64,000 nucleotides of DNA, taken from NCBI RefSeq assembly GCF_045635475.1, contig NZ_JBJGXI010000021.1:20271-84270 (forward strand). The letters are read 5' to 3'. Position 1 is the first letter of the stretch; each line of letters begins with the position of its first letter. The notes under the pieces were generated by a model. The model ran no database searches, was not told where the DNA came from, and was given only the letters and a program-made list of their open reading frames with translations. This DNA comes from JBJGXI01 sp045635475. GTDB lineage: Bacteria; Bacillota; Bacilli; Bacillales; Amphibacillaceae. Position numbers and translations under genes: made by a program. Below, piece by piece: positions 40,494-49,988 of the stretch.

Positions 40494-41170
40494 TGGGCAT
40501 TTCACATTGGATTGTTTTCACAGCAGGAATTGTGGCTGCCTTTAATCCTTGTGGTATTGCGATGTTACCTTCCTATATCTCCTATCTGATTGGTGCAGAA
40601 GATAAAAAAATGTCAAATTTGACTGCAATAATAAGAGGAATGGGACTGGGCGTGGCTATGACAATCGGCTTCTTAATCATTTTTGTAGTAGCTGGATTTT
40701 TGATTAGTTTACTTGGTAGAGGATTAGTGGAATATCTACCTCTTCTATCATTAATTATTGCTATTTCACTTTCATTATTTGGTCTGTTTATGTTGATTGG
40801 TAAACATTTACCAATCAAAACAGTTTCATTTCAGGTGAAGCCAGGTAAATTGTCAGTGTTTTTATATGGTATAGCCTATGCGTTAGCCTCTCTAAGTTGT
40901 ACATTGCCGGCGTTTCTATTGGTCATTTCCCAATCTATTAATGAAAATACGATCATTTCAATCTTCATTAATTTCGTTGTTTATTCAATTGGGATGGGTC
41001 TTGTTATAACGGTTATTACAACTGCTTCACTAATATCAAAACAATTTGTTCAAAGGTTTTTGAGAAAATATATACCTGTTATAGAGAAAATTTCAGCTCT
41101 GATTATCTTTTTAACTGGATTGTACCTTGTATATTATTGGTCATTTGGTACTGGCGGAGCACTACTTTAG
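40493..41170 (+). CDS. ccdA: CcdA, thiol-disulfide membrane carrier
   Basis: The 225-residue six-helix protein has NPCGIAMLPSYISYLI near residue 20 and LASLSCTLPAFLLV near 130, the two conserved Cys of CcdA. It transfers electrons from thioredoxin inside to the lipoprotein encoded just upstream. ATG 40493 overlaps the preceding stop. This is the most canonical of three CcdA-type proteins in the window and probably serves the cytochrome c maturation system at 47.5 kb as well. Confidence 0.9.
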   Translation: MGISHWIVFTAGIVAAFNPCGIAMLPSYISYLIGAEDKKMSNLTAIIRGMGLGVAMTIGFLIIFVVAGFLISLLGRGLVEYLPLLSLIIAISLSLFGLFMLIGKHLPIKTVSFQVKPGKLSVFLYGIAYALASLSCTLPAFLLVISQSINENTIISIFINFVVYSIGMGLVITVITTASLISKQFVQRFLRKYIPVIEKISALIIFLTGLYLVYYWSFGTGGALL

Positions 41171-41233
41171 ACTATGATGGAGGAATCAGGGCTATCTTTA
41201 ATATAGTAAGAAAAAAGGAAGGAAAGGTTTACC

Positions 41234-41569
41234 ATGCATTCAAATCAAGATTTAAATCATAAAATTAGTTCAGAAATCTATGCGAAGTTTTTCCATGGGC
41301 TATCAAACCCCACAAGGTTTCAAATTGCTCTTTCCCTTTTGGATAAGGAGAAAAATGTAAGTGAATTAGTGGATGAATTGGAGATAAAGCAATCACAAGT
41401 ATCAAATCAATTAGCCTGCTTGAAATGGTGTGGGTATGTTGATACACGAAAAGTAGGTAAGTACATTTATTATCAAATCAAGGATGAACGAATAAAACAG
41501 ATCATTACACTTGCATCTGAAGTAGTTGGAGATAATGCAAAACAAATTAGTGAATGTACAAGAATGTAA
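41234..41569 (+). CDS. ArsR/SmtB-family metal repressor, CmtR-like
   Basis: The 111-residue winged-helix repressor has the family core (LSNPTRFQIALSLLDKEKNV, then QSQVSNQLACLKWCGYVDTR). Two Cys lie in the recognition helix (Cys62, Cys66) and one near the C-terminus (Cys108 in SECTRM). This triad corresponds to the Cd/Pb site of CmtR (Cys57, Cys61 and Cys102 in Mycobacterium). It lies upstream of lgt and merA and may control them. Metal identity is an inference from the Cys positions. Confidence 0.85.
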   Translation: MHSNQDLNHKISSEIYAKFFHGLSNPTRFQIALSLLDKEKNVSELVDELEIKQSQVSNQLACLKWCGYVDTRKVGKYIYYQIKDERIKQIITLASEVVGDNAKQISECTRM

Positions 41570-41722
41570 TCTGTTTTTGAATGTGAGGAGATATAAAAGA
41601 GAAATTATATTTGTTTTCTGGATTTTTAACACTTGTTACACCAGGAACCAATCACTAAACTTAAAGATTTGCTAAACGGTAAAATAAGCTACCTTGTATT
41701 TAATGAAAAAGGAGTTGTAAAT

Positions 41723-42538
41723 ATGAATTCAGGTATTCAACCACTTAGCAGAGTGGCATTCGAACTTGGTCCACTGACTGTATATTGGTATGGAATTATT
41801 ATTGCATTTGGTGCATTTCTCGGATTTATCATTGCACAAAGGGAAAGTGAAAAGAGGGGTTTACCGAAAGATACGTTTTCTGATTTGTTAATTATCGCTA
41901 TACCGATTGCGATCATTTCTGCACGAATTTACTATGTAGCTTTTCAATGGGATCAATACCGTAACAACCTCGGTGATGTCTTTGCGATTTGGGAAGGTGG
42001 TATTGCGATTCACGGAGCTCTTATCGGCGCAACTTTAACGGGCTACTTCTTTTCAAAAGTTAAAAAAGTATCTTTTTGGAAGCTGGTTGATATCGCAGCA
42101 CCAAGTATTATATTAGGTCAGGCAATAGGTCGCTGGGGTAATTTTATGAATCAAGAGGCTCATGGGGGGCTAGTTACCCGTGGTTTTCTTGAAGGATTAT
42201 ACTTGCCAGAGTTCATCATTAACCAAATGTATATTGAGGGAGTGTATTACCATCCGACCTTTTTATATGAATCAATATGGAATTTGATTGGATTCGTCTT
42301 ACTTTTAAGTTTGAGAAAAGTAAATTTAAGGCGGGGAGAATTATTTTTTTCGTATATCATTTGGTACTCGATTGGACGGTTCTTCATTGAAGGTATGCGT
42401 ACTGATAGCTTGATGCTCACTGAGTCGCTTCGTATTGCACAGGTAATTTCTATTGTGCTAGTTATTGTTAGTATTATAGCTATTATTTATCGCCGAAAGA
42501 CTGGGTTAGCGAATAAACGATATGCTGATTTAGATTAG
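41723..42538 (+). CDS. lgt: Prolipoprotein diacylglyceryl transferase Lgt
   Basis: ATG 41723 follows AAAAAGGAGTTGTAAAT; the longer frame from 41633 includes no good site. The 271-residue product is a seven-helix membrane protein with the Lgt signature GRWGNFMNQEAHGG, and EGGIAIHGALIG and a C-terminal RFFIEGMRTDSL. It attaches the lipid to the Cys of prolipoproteins. Its presence beside lipoprotein redox genes suggests a cargo-specific second Lgt. The segment 41570-41722 resembles untranslated leader. Confidence 0.88.
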   Translation: MNSGIQPLSRVAFELGPLTVYWYGIIIAFGAFLGFIIAQRESEKRGLPKDTFSDLLIIAIPIAIISARIYYVAFQWDQYRNNLGDVFAIWEGGIAIHGALIGATLTGYFFSKVKKVSFWKLVDIAAPSIILGQAIGRWGNFMNQEAHGGLVTRGFLEGLYLPEFIINQMYIEGVYYHPTFLYESIWNLIGFVLLLSLRKVNLRRGELFFSYIIWYSIGRFFIEGMRTDSLMLTESLRIAQVISIVLVIVSIIAIIYRRKTGLANKRYADLD

Positions 42539-42655
42539 TTTCCTAATAGTTACAAAAGAGCTGAGTGGGAAACAATAAGCTAGTTCGGAAAAGTAAATAG
42601 GAACTGGATTTTGGTAAAAAAATATTAAAATAATCTTTTATAAAGGAGTTTTTCT

Positions 42656-44308
42656 ATGAGTAACGATAAAGTTCTAATCACGCTTCCTGTACAAGGAATG
42701 ACTTGTACTAGTTGTGATAATCACGTAACCGAGGCATTGGTCAAAGTCGGAGCAGATAATCCAACAGCTGATTTCCGTCGTGGGCAAGCGACATTTGAAA
42801 TTGGTAAAGATGATTTAGAGAAGGCAAAAGAGGTGGTTAATGAATCAGGTTATCGAGCTGGTGACGCCACAATTGAATCTGAAGATAACGATGTTACTTT
42901 TAATAACAAAGACGGCGCATACGACCTTTTGATAATTGGTTCAGGTGGTGCAGCCTTTTCAGCAGCGATTAAGGCCGTTGAAAAAGGGGCGAAAGTAGGC
43001 ATAGTTGAAAGGGGTACTATGGGTGGAACATGCGTTAACATAGGATGTGTGCCTTCTAAGACGATGCTTCGCGCCGGTGACATCAATCACTTGGCAGGAA
43101 ACAACCTTTTTACAGGTTTGAACACAAAAGCCGAATCAGTTGATATGGCTACGTTAACAGATGAAAAGGATGAACTGGTACAAGGTATGAGACAGCAAAA
43201 ATATATAGATCTTATTGATGAATATGGATTTGATTTGATTCGTGGTGCAGCATCATTTGTTGATGAAAACACGGTTGAAGTGAACGGACGAAAATATACA
43301 GCAAACAAATTCCTAATTTCAACAGGGGCATCCCCGTCTATTCCAGATATTCCTGGACTGAAAGAAGTGGACTTTTTAACAAGCACAACGGCTTTAGAAC
43401 TAAAAGAGGTTCCAAAGAAGTTAGCAGTGATTGGTTCAGGTTATATTGCGATGGAGTTAGGACAACTGTTTCATAACTTAGGATCAGAAGTTTCTTTGAT
43501 GCAACGAAGTGAGCGACTTCTGAAGGAATACGATCCAGAAATTTCAGAAGCCATCGATGAAGCTTTAACCGAACAAGGACTAAACTTTTTCACAGGAGTC
43601 ACTTATAAAAAGGTGGAACAAGATGGTGATACGAAAAAAGTCTTCATTGAAGTGAATGGTGAAGAACAAATCATTGAAGCTGATCAATTATTGATTGCCA
43701 CCGGAAGGAAACCGAATACAGATTCACTCAATCTTGAGGCAGCAGGCGTAGAAATTGGCAAAGAAGGGGAAGTCATGGTTAATGACTACCTGCAAACGAG
43801 CAATCCAAATGTCTATGCTGCAGGTGATGTGACATTAGGTCTACAATTTGTTTATGTGGCAGCATACGAGGGTGGAATTGTTGTAGAAAACGCATTAGGA
43901 GCTGCAAATAAGAAAGTGGATCTACGCTTTGTACCTGGAGTAACATTTACTAACCCGTCCATTGCCACAGTTGGTTTAACCGAACAACAAGCCAAAGGTA
44001 AAGGGTATGATGTGAAGATCTCCGTACTTCCACTCGATAGTGTGCCAAGAGCACTCGTGAATCGTGAAACAAATGGAGTGTTCAAACTCGTTTTCAATAA
44101 CCACACGCAGAAAATACTCGGTGCTCATGTGGTTGCAGAAAATGCTGGAGATGTGATTTATAGTGCCACATTAGCCGTACAGTTCGGTTTAACCGCAGAC
44201 GATTTGAAAAATACGATGGCGCCTTATCTCACAATGGCTGAAGGCTTGAAACTAGCAGCCTTAACATTGGACAAAGACGTCAATAAGTTATCTTGTTGTG
44301 CAGGGTAA
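42656..44308 (+). CDS. merA: Mercuric reductase MerA
   Basis: The 550-residue flavoprotein starts with an HMA domain (GMTCTSCDNH, Cys17/Cys20). The FAD loop IIGSGGAAFSAAIKAVEKG and the redox-active GGTCVNIGCVPSK (Cys126/Cys131) come next, then the NADPH loop VIGSGYIAMELGQ. It ends LSCCAG, with the vicinal Cys547/Cys548 that hand Hg(II) to the active site. It reduces Hg(II) to volatile Hg(0) in the cytosol. AAAGGAG precedes ATG 42656. No merR, merT or merB is adjacent; the CmtR-like gene upstream is the nearest regulator. Confidence 0.95.
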   Translation: MSNDKVLITLPVQGMTCTSCDNHVTEALVKVGADNPTADFRRGQATFEIGKDDLEKAKEVVNESGYRAGDATIESEDNDVTFNNKDGAYDLLIIGSGGAAFSAAIKAVEKGAKVGIVERGTMGGTCVNIGCVPSKTMLRAGDINHLAGNNLFTGLNTKAESVDMATLTDEKDELVQGMRQQKYIDLIDEYGFDLIRGAASFVDENTVEVNGRKYTANKFLISTGASPSIPDIPGLKEVDFLTSTTALELKEVPKKLAVIGSGYIAMELGQLFHNLGSEVSLMQRSERLLKEYDPEISEAIDEALTEQGLNFFTGVTYKKVEQDGDTKKVFIEVNGEEQIIEADQLLIATGRKPNTDSLNLEAAGVEIGKEGEVMVNDYLQTSNPNVYAAGDVTLGLQFVYVAAYEGGIVVENALGAANKKVDLRFVPGVTFTNPSIATVGLTEQQAKGKGYDVKISVLPLDSVPRALVNRETNGVFKLVFNNHTQKILGAHVVAENAGDVIYSATLAVQFGLTADDLKNTMAPYLTMAEGLKLAALTLDKDVNKLSCCAG

Positions 44309-44322
44309 GGAATAAATGTTAG

Positions 44323-44347
44323 GGAGAGAGTCAAACCTCTCCTTTTT
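44323..44347 (+). terminator. Terminator after merA
   Basis: GGAGAG (44323-44328) pairs with CTCTCC (44337-44342), followed by TTTTT. Confidence 0.75.
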
Positions 44348-44388
44348 ATGAATCTATTAACTCATTATAATTGATAACATTGATAAAC

Positions 44389-44420
44389 TTCACAAAAAAT
44401 CTACATTTAACACGTATAAT
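44389..44420 (+). promoter_or_regulatory. Direct-repeat promoter of the second lgt-like gene
   Basis: TTCACA-AAAAA-TCTACA, 9 bp, TATAAT. One of the clearest examples of the family, with a consensus -10 box. Confidence 0.7.
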
Positions 44421-44473
44421 GATTTTGTGTTTGTATTAAGTTTGTTATTTTATGATGAAATGAGGAATATTAG

Positions 44474-45301
44474 ATGAAGCCATTATTTAGTTTCGGCCCT
44501 TTTTCGATTCACTTTTTTGGTTTAATGATAGCGATTGGTGCGTTAGTAGGTTTCCTGTTACTTATAAGAGAAGCAAAACGTAGGAAGATGAATCATAAAT
44601 TATTAACGGATGGAGTAGTCTACTCTTTATTGGGAGGAATAATAGGGGCGCGGATTGTTTATATCGTTGTTTATAATCCTTCCTATTACATAGCCAATCC
44701 AATGGAGGTATTTTTCATCCAAAATGGCGGATTATCCATCCATGGTGGTATTTTAGGTGGATTACTTGTCGGTTATTTATTTTTGAAGCGTCATAAACTA
44801 CCAATCTGGGAAACATTAGATATTGTTGCTCCCTCGCTAATTTTGGCACAGGGAATAAGCAGAATTGGCTGTGATGTGTTTGGAGGACCAATTTCTGATG
44901 CCCTACCTTGGGGAATGGAAAAATATGGGGAATTGCTACATCCAGCCCAAGCCTATGAATTTCTGTTGGATTATTTGTTATTCGGATATTTGTGGTTACG
45001 ATTGAAAAAGACTTCTTATACTGGTCAAGTCTTTCTTCACTATGTAATTGGTTATATGGCTATACGGGCTATCGTAGAATTTGCTAGATTAAACCCAATG
45101 GTTGTTGGACCTCTTAGTGTAAGCCATGTGATGAGTTTAATAGGTATCATTATTGCTGCTTTCTTAATCAAATATCGTAAGCGAAGCGGATTAATCGATA
45201 AGGTAAATTCAATCCCGAAAAATAAATATATTAAAACTGGAATCTATGTGATAGTACTTATGGTTATCTCTTTACTTATTTATTATGGAGTACAAGGGTA
45301 A
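44474..45301 (+). CDS. Divergent Lgt homologue
   Basis: The 275-residue membrane protein is related to Lgt: PLFSFGPFSIHFFGLMIAIG at the start, NGGLSIHGGILGGLLVGYLF in the middle. However, the Lgt signature GRxGNFxNxE is replaced by SRIGCDVFGGPISDALPWGM. Relatives of this type exist in Firmicutes and are annotated as Lgt. Whether it still transfers diacylglycerol or acts on another substrate cannot be decided. It has its own repeat-type promoter. A terminator follows. Confidence 0.75.
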   Translation: MKPLFSFGPFSIHFFGLMIAIGALVGFLLLIREAKRRKMNHKLLTDGVVYSLLGGIIGARIVYIVVYNPSYYIANPMEVFFIQNGGLSIHGGILGGLLVGYLFLKRHKLPIWETLDIVAPSLILAQGISRIGCDVFGGPISDALPWGMEKYGELLHPAQAYEFLLDYLLFGYLWLRLKKTSYTGQVFLHYVIGYMAIRAIVEFARLNPMVVGPLSVSHVMSLIGIIIAAFLIKYRKRSGLIDKVNSIPKNKYIKTGIYVIVLMVISLLIYYGVQG

Positions 45302-45356
45302 TATTTAAGGGAAATAATCGTTAGGTTTTGGGTGAAATTTAATTCAGTAATAAATA

Positions 45357-45398
45357 GCGAGCTTTATGGATGCTTGAGTATCCATATGCTCGTTTTTT
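45357..45398 (+). terminator. Terminator after the second lgt-like gene
   Basis: GCGAGC and TGGAT pair with ATCCA and GCTCG through small internal loops, followed by TTTTTT. Confidence 0.7.
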
Positions 45399-45481
45399 AT
45401 TTGGTCTTAAATCAAACAACGTTTGAATATGTGACAATTTTTAGTCGTTCATTTTTGGCTAATTTGTGACAAAATCATTTC

Positions 45482-45513
45482 TTCACAATTTCCCCAAACT
45501 TCCTAGTTACTAT
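45482..45513 (+). promoter_or_regulatory. Orphan direct-repeat promoter site
   Basis: TTCACA-ATTTC-CCCAAA, 9 bp, TACTAT. It has the family geometry but no gene for 470 bp, so its gene may have been lost. Confidence 0.5.
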
Positions 45514-45664
45514 GTTAAATAGTGCATTTGTAACTTGTAATAAGCTTCGATTTTAATGCATTTTCTTATCTAAACGCCAAAGATCACAAAGTTGTCAAAT
45601 TATGTTCGTCATTTTTCTAAGTATATAGGCATATTTAGAATTGTTAAACTTAGTTAATTAATTC

Positions 45665-45694
45665 TCCACATTCAACAAACTTTTACATTATACT
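45665..45694 (+). promoter_or_regulatory. Weak direct-repeat promoter site
   Basis: TCCACA (45665) and a less conserved CAAACT, then TATACT (45689-45694). It is possibly the promoter of the 45984 gene, 290 bp on. The remaining intergenic bases 45700-45983 show no gene. Confidence 0.35.
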
Positions 45695-45983
45695 TACTAT
45701 TGTCTTTGGTTCAAGTAGAGGGAATAGGACGCTGTGAATTAGTAGTTGGTTAAGATATTATAGAAAACCCCAGAGTTTAACAGAATTATTTGATAACAAA
45801 AATACTTAAAATTTCTCGCTTTATAAAAATATCCATTTTACGGCCTTTTGATACTTTTATAGGGGTATATAATTTGAATCATGAAATAATTTATCTGCCT
45901 TAACCTATCACTAAAGAATAAATCAAAGGGTTAGATTAGGATAGATATAGTTTCGTTGTATTAATAAAGAGGGTGAAAGAATA

Positions 45984-47057
45984 TTGAATAGAATTTTAAA
46001 ATTATTCATGATAATTGTGAGTGGAACGATTGGGATATTTCTTATTCCGGATTTCATAAATAGTATAACAAACGGAAAAGTCCCCTTATGGATTAGTTAT
46101 TTAATTGGTATTGTTATATTTTTCATTACAACATTTTGGATGATTAATTATGGACTTAGCTTAATACGTCGGATAGAAGAAAAACTTTTAAAAATACCTG
46201 TAACGAATGTTTTGTTTGGAACTTTTGGTCTGATTTTAGGATTAATTGTGGCATTCCTAATTTCCAGTCCATTGAAGGAAATGAGTATCGGAGTAGTTAC
46301 GACGATTTTCCCAACTTTTCTAACTATTTTGTTTGGTTACTTAGGATTTCAAGTGGGTTTTAAGAAAAAGAACGACCTTATAAATTTATTATCTGTTTCG
46401 GAGCGAAGTGATACTAAAAATACAAAAATAGCTATGGAAAGTGAAGAGGAACTACAAAGAAAAACAAAAATTTTAGATGTAAGTGTAATTTTAGATGGCC
46501 GAATTGAAGAATTATGCAAAACTGGTTTTTTAGAGGGTACTTTAATAATTCCACAATTTGTTCTAGAAGAAGTACAACATGTAGCGGATTCATCTGATAG
46601 GATAATCAGAAATCGTGGAAGAAGAGGTCTTGACACTTTGAACAGGATTCAAAAAGAGCTTGATTTAAAGGTTGAAATTTATGAAGATGGATTCAATGAA
46701 ATAAAAGAAATAGATAGGTTTATTAAATTGGCAAAGTTACTAAATGGTATAGTTGTTACAAATGACTCTAATCTAAACAAAGTATGTATTTTACATGATA
46801 TAAAGGTTTTAAACATTAATGACTTAGCTATTGCCTTAAAACCGGCTGTCTTCCCAGGAGAGAAAATCAATGTACAAGTAATTAAAGACGGTAAAGATGA
46901 CAAACAAGGAGTTGCCTATCTAGACGATGGTACTATGATAATAGTAGAAGGAGGGCACGATTATATAGGTGACTACATTGATGTTTTGGTAACGAAGCTA
47001 TTACAAACCTCTGCTGGAAAAATGATTTTTGCGAAACCAATAAATCAAACGTCCTAA
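45984..47057 (+). CDS. PIN/TRAM-domain membrane protein (YacL-like)
   Basis: TTG 45984 follows AGAGGGTGAAAG. The 357-residue protein has four membrane helices (residues 1-125), a PIN nuclease domain (about 160-275) with acidic residues in LDVSVILDGRIEEL and VTNDSNLNKV, and a C-terminal TRAM-like segment (FPGEKINVQVIKDGKD, then AYLDDGTMIIVEGG). This order equals that of YacL. YacL-type proteins are thought to be membrane-linked RNases. Normally the gene lies near ispD, so this is a paralogue in an accessory place. Confidence 0.85.
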   Translation: MNRILKLFMIIVSGTIGIFLIPDFINSITNGKVPLWISYLIGIVIFFITTFWMINYGLSLIRRIEEKLLKIPVTNVLFGTFGLILGLIVAFLISSPLKEMSIGVVTTIFPTFLTILFGYLGFQVGFKKKNDLINLLSVSERSDTKNTKIAMESEEELQRKTKILDVSVILDGRIEELCKTGFLEGTLIIPQFVLEEVQHVADSSDRIIRNRGRRGLDTLNRIQKELDLKVEIYEDGFNEIKEIDRFIKLAKLLNGIVVTNDSNLNKVCILHDIKVLNINDLAIALKPAVFPGEKINVQVIKDGKDDKQGVAYLDDGTMIIVEGGHDYIGDYIDVLVTKLLQTSAGKMIFAKPINQTS

Positions 47058-47301
47058 AAGAATATTTTTTTATCGAGGTTTGGACCGCAAAAAAATAGTT
47101 TGAATGGAGAAGTTTTATACATTCCTATGCTCAAAGTAAAATGGAACGTTGGTTATTTTGGTAAGAAGGGCTCTTATTAACATATTTTTGATATGAAAAA
47201 GGAAATCTGGCGTTGTTGAAATTGTCGACATCGTCTATCCAATTGTTTTTTGTAAGTGGTTAAGGATAGAGCATATTAAATATTTAATTATTTATTAGTG
47301 G

Positions 47302-47331
47302 GTTCCTTTATTAAGGAACTCTCATTTTTTT
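47302..47331 (+). terminator. Terminator upstream of the ccm operon
   Basis: GTTCCTT (47302-47308) pairs with AAGGAAC (47313-47319), followed by a T-rich run at 47325-47331. Between 47058 and 47300 no gene is visible. Confidence 0.75.
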
Positions 47332-47404
47332 GTGGAAAAATTCATATTGGTTTTACATTAATTAGCAGCCCAATTTCAATTAAGTGTTAAGAAAACATCT
47401 TTTC

Positions 47405-47436
47405 CTCACAAAATCTACATATTTTTTGGCTATAAT
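47405..47436 (+). promoter_or_regulatory. Direct-repeat promoter of the ccm operon
   Basis: CTCACA-AAATC-TACATA, 9 bp, TATAAT, upstream of ccmE. Nearly the same as the site before the selenoprotein operon at 33292 and the minus-strand site at 20190. Confidence 0.7.
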
Positions 47437-47532
47437 GCTAAAAGGTGAAATATGTCAGGATATTAACATTCATTTTGCTCACTCAAATCTTTTCCATAAG
47501 CGATTAGAAATGAATATAAAGAGGTGGTTGTA

Positions 47533-47997
47533 TTGAATAAAAAAGTGAAGTTAATGATCGTATTCGGTCTCTTCTTCGGTGTAATAGGAATGTTGGTTTA
47601 CACCAGTATTGGTAATGCTGCCACGTTCTATATGACTGTGGATGAACTGGAATCCAAACAAGAACAGGCTATAGGAAAGCCAATCAAGGTTAGCGGGAAA
47701 ATTGTAGGTGAGTCGATTGAATTTGATCCAGATAACATCCTACTAACCCTCGAATTGCGCGGAGAAGATGGCAGTAGCTATCGCGTCCCAATCCAGTACG
47801 AAGGAGTAAAACCTGACACATTAAACGATGGTTGGGAAGCTATCGTTGAGGGGGAGCTAACATCAGATGGTACATTAATAGCCTCAGAATTGTTGGTTAA
47901 ATGTCCCTCTAAATACGAAGCAATGGAGGAAGAAGGAGAAGAATTTCCAGCTAATCATCTTGAATCAAATAAACAACAAGAAGGAGGTTACGAATAA
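47533..47997 (+). CDS. ccmE: Haem chaperone CcmE, cysteine-type
   Basis: TTG 47533, after GAGGTGG, is preferred to GTG 47524. The 154-residue product has one N-terminal membrane anchor and the CcmE beta-barrel (FYMTVDELESK, then RVPIQYEGVKPDTLNDGWEA and VEGELTSDGTLIASELLVKC). The haem-binding site of classical CcmE is HxxxY; here it is CPSKY, i.e. CxxxY. This Cys variant is known from archaea and some anaerobes and defines a System I variant. It is the first gene of a complete ccm operon and overlaps ccmF at its stop. Confidence 0.88.
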   Translation: MNKKVKLMIVFGLFFGVIGMLVYTSIGNAATFYMTVDELESKQEQAIGKPIKVSGKIVGESIEFDPDNILLTLELRGEDGSSYRVPIQYEGVKPDTLNDGWEAIVEGELTSDGTLIASELLVKCPSKYEAMEEEGEEFPANHLESNKQQEGGYE

Positions 47998-49988
47998 TGG
48001 GAGAAATAGGCCGTTGGTCCCTTATCTTTGTCTTATTCATCGTTGCTTATGGAATAGTTTCACATTTAATAGCAATTCGAACAGGTAGTGAACGATGGCT
48101 TAAAAGCGCGAAACGATCCGTGCTTATATTGGCAGGACTAACAACATTAGCATCAGGCTCTTTAATTTATTTACTAGTTACAAGTAACTTTGACTATGAG
48201 TATGTTGCTCAATATTCAAGTTCTGATATGTTGCTATTTTATAAGATTTCAGCATTTTGGGGAGGCAATGCAGGTTCTTTACTCCTTTGGTTATGGATTC
48301 TTAGTATTTATACCGCATTAGTAACGTGGTCCAAACATAAAGAAAGCAATAATTACTTACCGTGGGTTTCTATTTTTTTATTAGTTATCAATCTATTTTT
48401 TGCTTTTGTTCTCAATACGATTGAATTTCCCTTTGCCTCAAATCCTGAGGAAATGAATGAAGGGAATGGACTGAATCCACTTTTACAAAATCCTGGAATG
48501 GCAGTTCATCCGGTTACCCTTTATTTAGGATATATCGGATTTGCGATTCCTTTTGCCTATGGAATGGCAGCACTAATGCTAAGAAAGGTGGATGCAACCT
48601 GGTTGAAAGTAACCCGACGTTGGACTTTAGTTTCGTGGTTATTTCTTAGTATGGGGATAATCTATGGTTCTCAATGGGCCTATGTTGAATTAGGTTGGGG
48701 AGGCTACTGGGCTTGGGATCCGGTAGAGAATGCCTCTTTACTTCCTTGGTTGACAGGGACAGCCTTTCTCCATTCGGCGATGATTCAGGAAAGAAAAGGA
48801 ATGATGAAAAAGTGGAACATTTCACTAGTAACTGCGACGTTTCTTCTTACCATTTTTGGCACCTTTCTAACGCGTAGTGGATTACTGTGGTCAGTTCATG
48901 CGTTTGCAAATGGACCTATTGGAGCTTATTTTTTAGGTTTCATTGGACTATTACTGGTTGGTTCATTAGCGCTGATTTCATCCCGTTGGTCGTTACTAAA
49001 GGCAGATGGTCAATTTGAATCAGCCGTGTCAAAGGAAAGTAGTTTCTTAATTAACAATCTTTTACTAGTCGTATCTGCATTTACCATTTTTCTAGGCACC
49101 GTCTACCCGGTTCTTTCTGAAGCAGTAACAGGTTCAAAAGTGATGGTCGGAGCCCCATATTTTAACCGAGTTAATGTCCCTATTTTTATCGCATTAATAT
49201 TGGCGATGGGAATTGGTCCTGTTTTGGCGTGGAAACGATCTAGCCTTAAGTATTTAAGAAATAACTTAATTATTCCGGTAATGATTGCGTTGATTGTTGC
49301 AATTCTTCTATTTGCTGTAGGTGTCGATAGCTGGAAGGCTGTGTTATCCATCACCAGTGCCTTATTCGTTCTGATGACTATCATATTGGAATTTTCAAAG
49401 GCAGTACAAGCAAGGATGAAAGCAACCGGTGAAGCGCTAATTCGCTCTTTCTTCATGTTGTTTGTGAAAAATAGAAGACGGTATGGAGGTTATGTAGCAC
49501 ACCTTGCTGTTATATTCATTGTGATTGGGTTTACTGGGGCTAGTGCATTCTCGGTTGATTTACAACGCAGTTTTGACATTGGTGAAAAACTAGAGATCGG
49601 AAAATATTCCTTAGAATATCGTGGTCTTGGTGAAACCGCTACGGATTTAAAGCGTACAGTCTACGCAGAATTTTATGTTGAGAAAGACGGAAAAGAACTG
49701 GGTGTGATCCGCCCAGAAAAAGTCGATTACACAAATGGAAGTCAAATGACAACTGAAGCATCGGTTGTTAGTTCCATTCAAGAAGACCTGTTCGTTGTTT
49801 TAAATGGATGGGTTGAGGAGAATGAAAAAGCAATTATTCAAGTGAAAATATTCCCTCTTATGTCTTGGGTTTGGTTTGGTGGTTATCTTTTGATCCTAGG
49901 ATCATTAATATCGTTATGGCCAGAAAGACTTCGGAAAGTTAGAGAAATTCCACGGTTAAAAATAGAGTCGGTGCAATATGATAGATAA
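47997..49988 (+). CDS. ccmF: Cytochrome c haem lyase CcmF
   Basis: The 663-residue membrane protein contains the WWD haem-handling motif, seen as WGGYWAWDPVENASLLPWLT around residue 240, flanked by conserved His (HPVTLYLGYIGF, and HSAMIQ). About fifteen membrane helices and a periplasmic-type domain near the C-terminus agree with CcmF. It attaches haem, taken from CcmE, to apocytochrome c outside the membrane. TAATG overlap with ccmE indicates coupling. Confidence 0.92.
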   Translation: MGEIGRWSLIFVLFIVAYGIVSHLIAIRTGSERWLKSAKRSVLILAGLTTLASGSLIYLLVTSNFDYEYVAQYSSSDMLLFYKISAFWGGNAGSLLLWLWILSIYTALVTWSKHKESNNYLPWVSIFLLVINLFFAFVLNTIEFPFASNPEEMNEGNGLNPLLQNPGMAVHPVTLYLGYIGFAIPFAYGMAALMLRKVDATWLKVTRRWTLVSWLFLSMGIIYGSQWAYVELGWGGYWAWDPVENASLLPWLTGTAFLHSAMIQERKGMMKKWNISLVTATFLLTIFGTFLTRSGLLWSVHAFANGPIGAYFLGFIGLLLVGSLALISSRWSLLKADGQFESAVSKESSFLINNLLLVVSAFTIFLGTVYPVLSEAVTGSKVMVGAPYFNRVNVPIFIALILAMGIGPVLAWKRSSLKYLRNNLIIPVMIALIVAILLFAVGVDSWKAVLSITSALFVLMTIILEFSKAVQARMKATGEALIRSFFMLFVKNRRRYGGYVAHLAVIFIVIGFTGASAFSVDLQRSFDIGEKLEIGKYSLEYRGLGETATDLKRTVYAEFYVEKDGKELGVIRPEKVDYTNGSQMTTEASVVSSIQEDLFVVLNGWVEENEKAIIQVKIFPLMSWVWFGGYLLILGSLISLWPERLRKVREIPRLKIESVQYDR

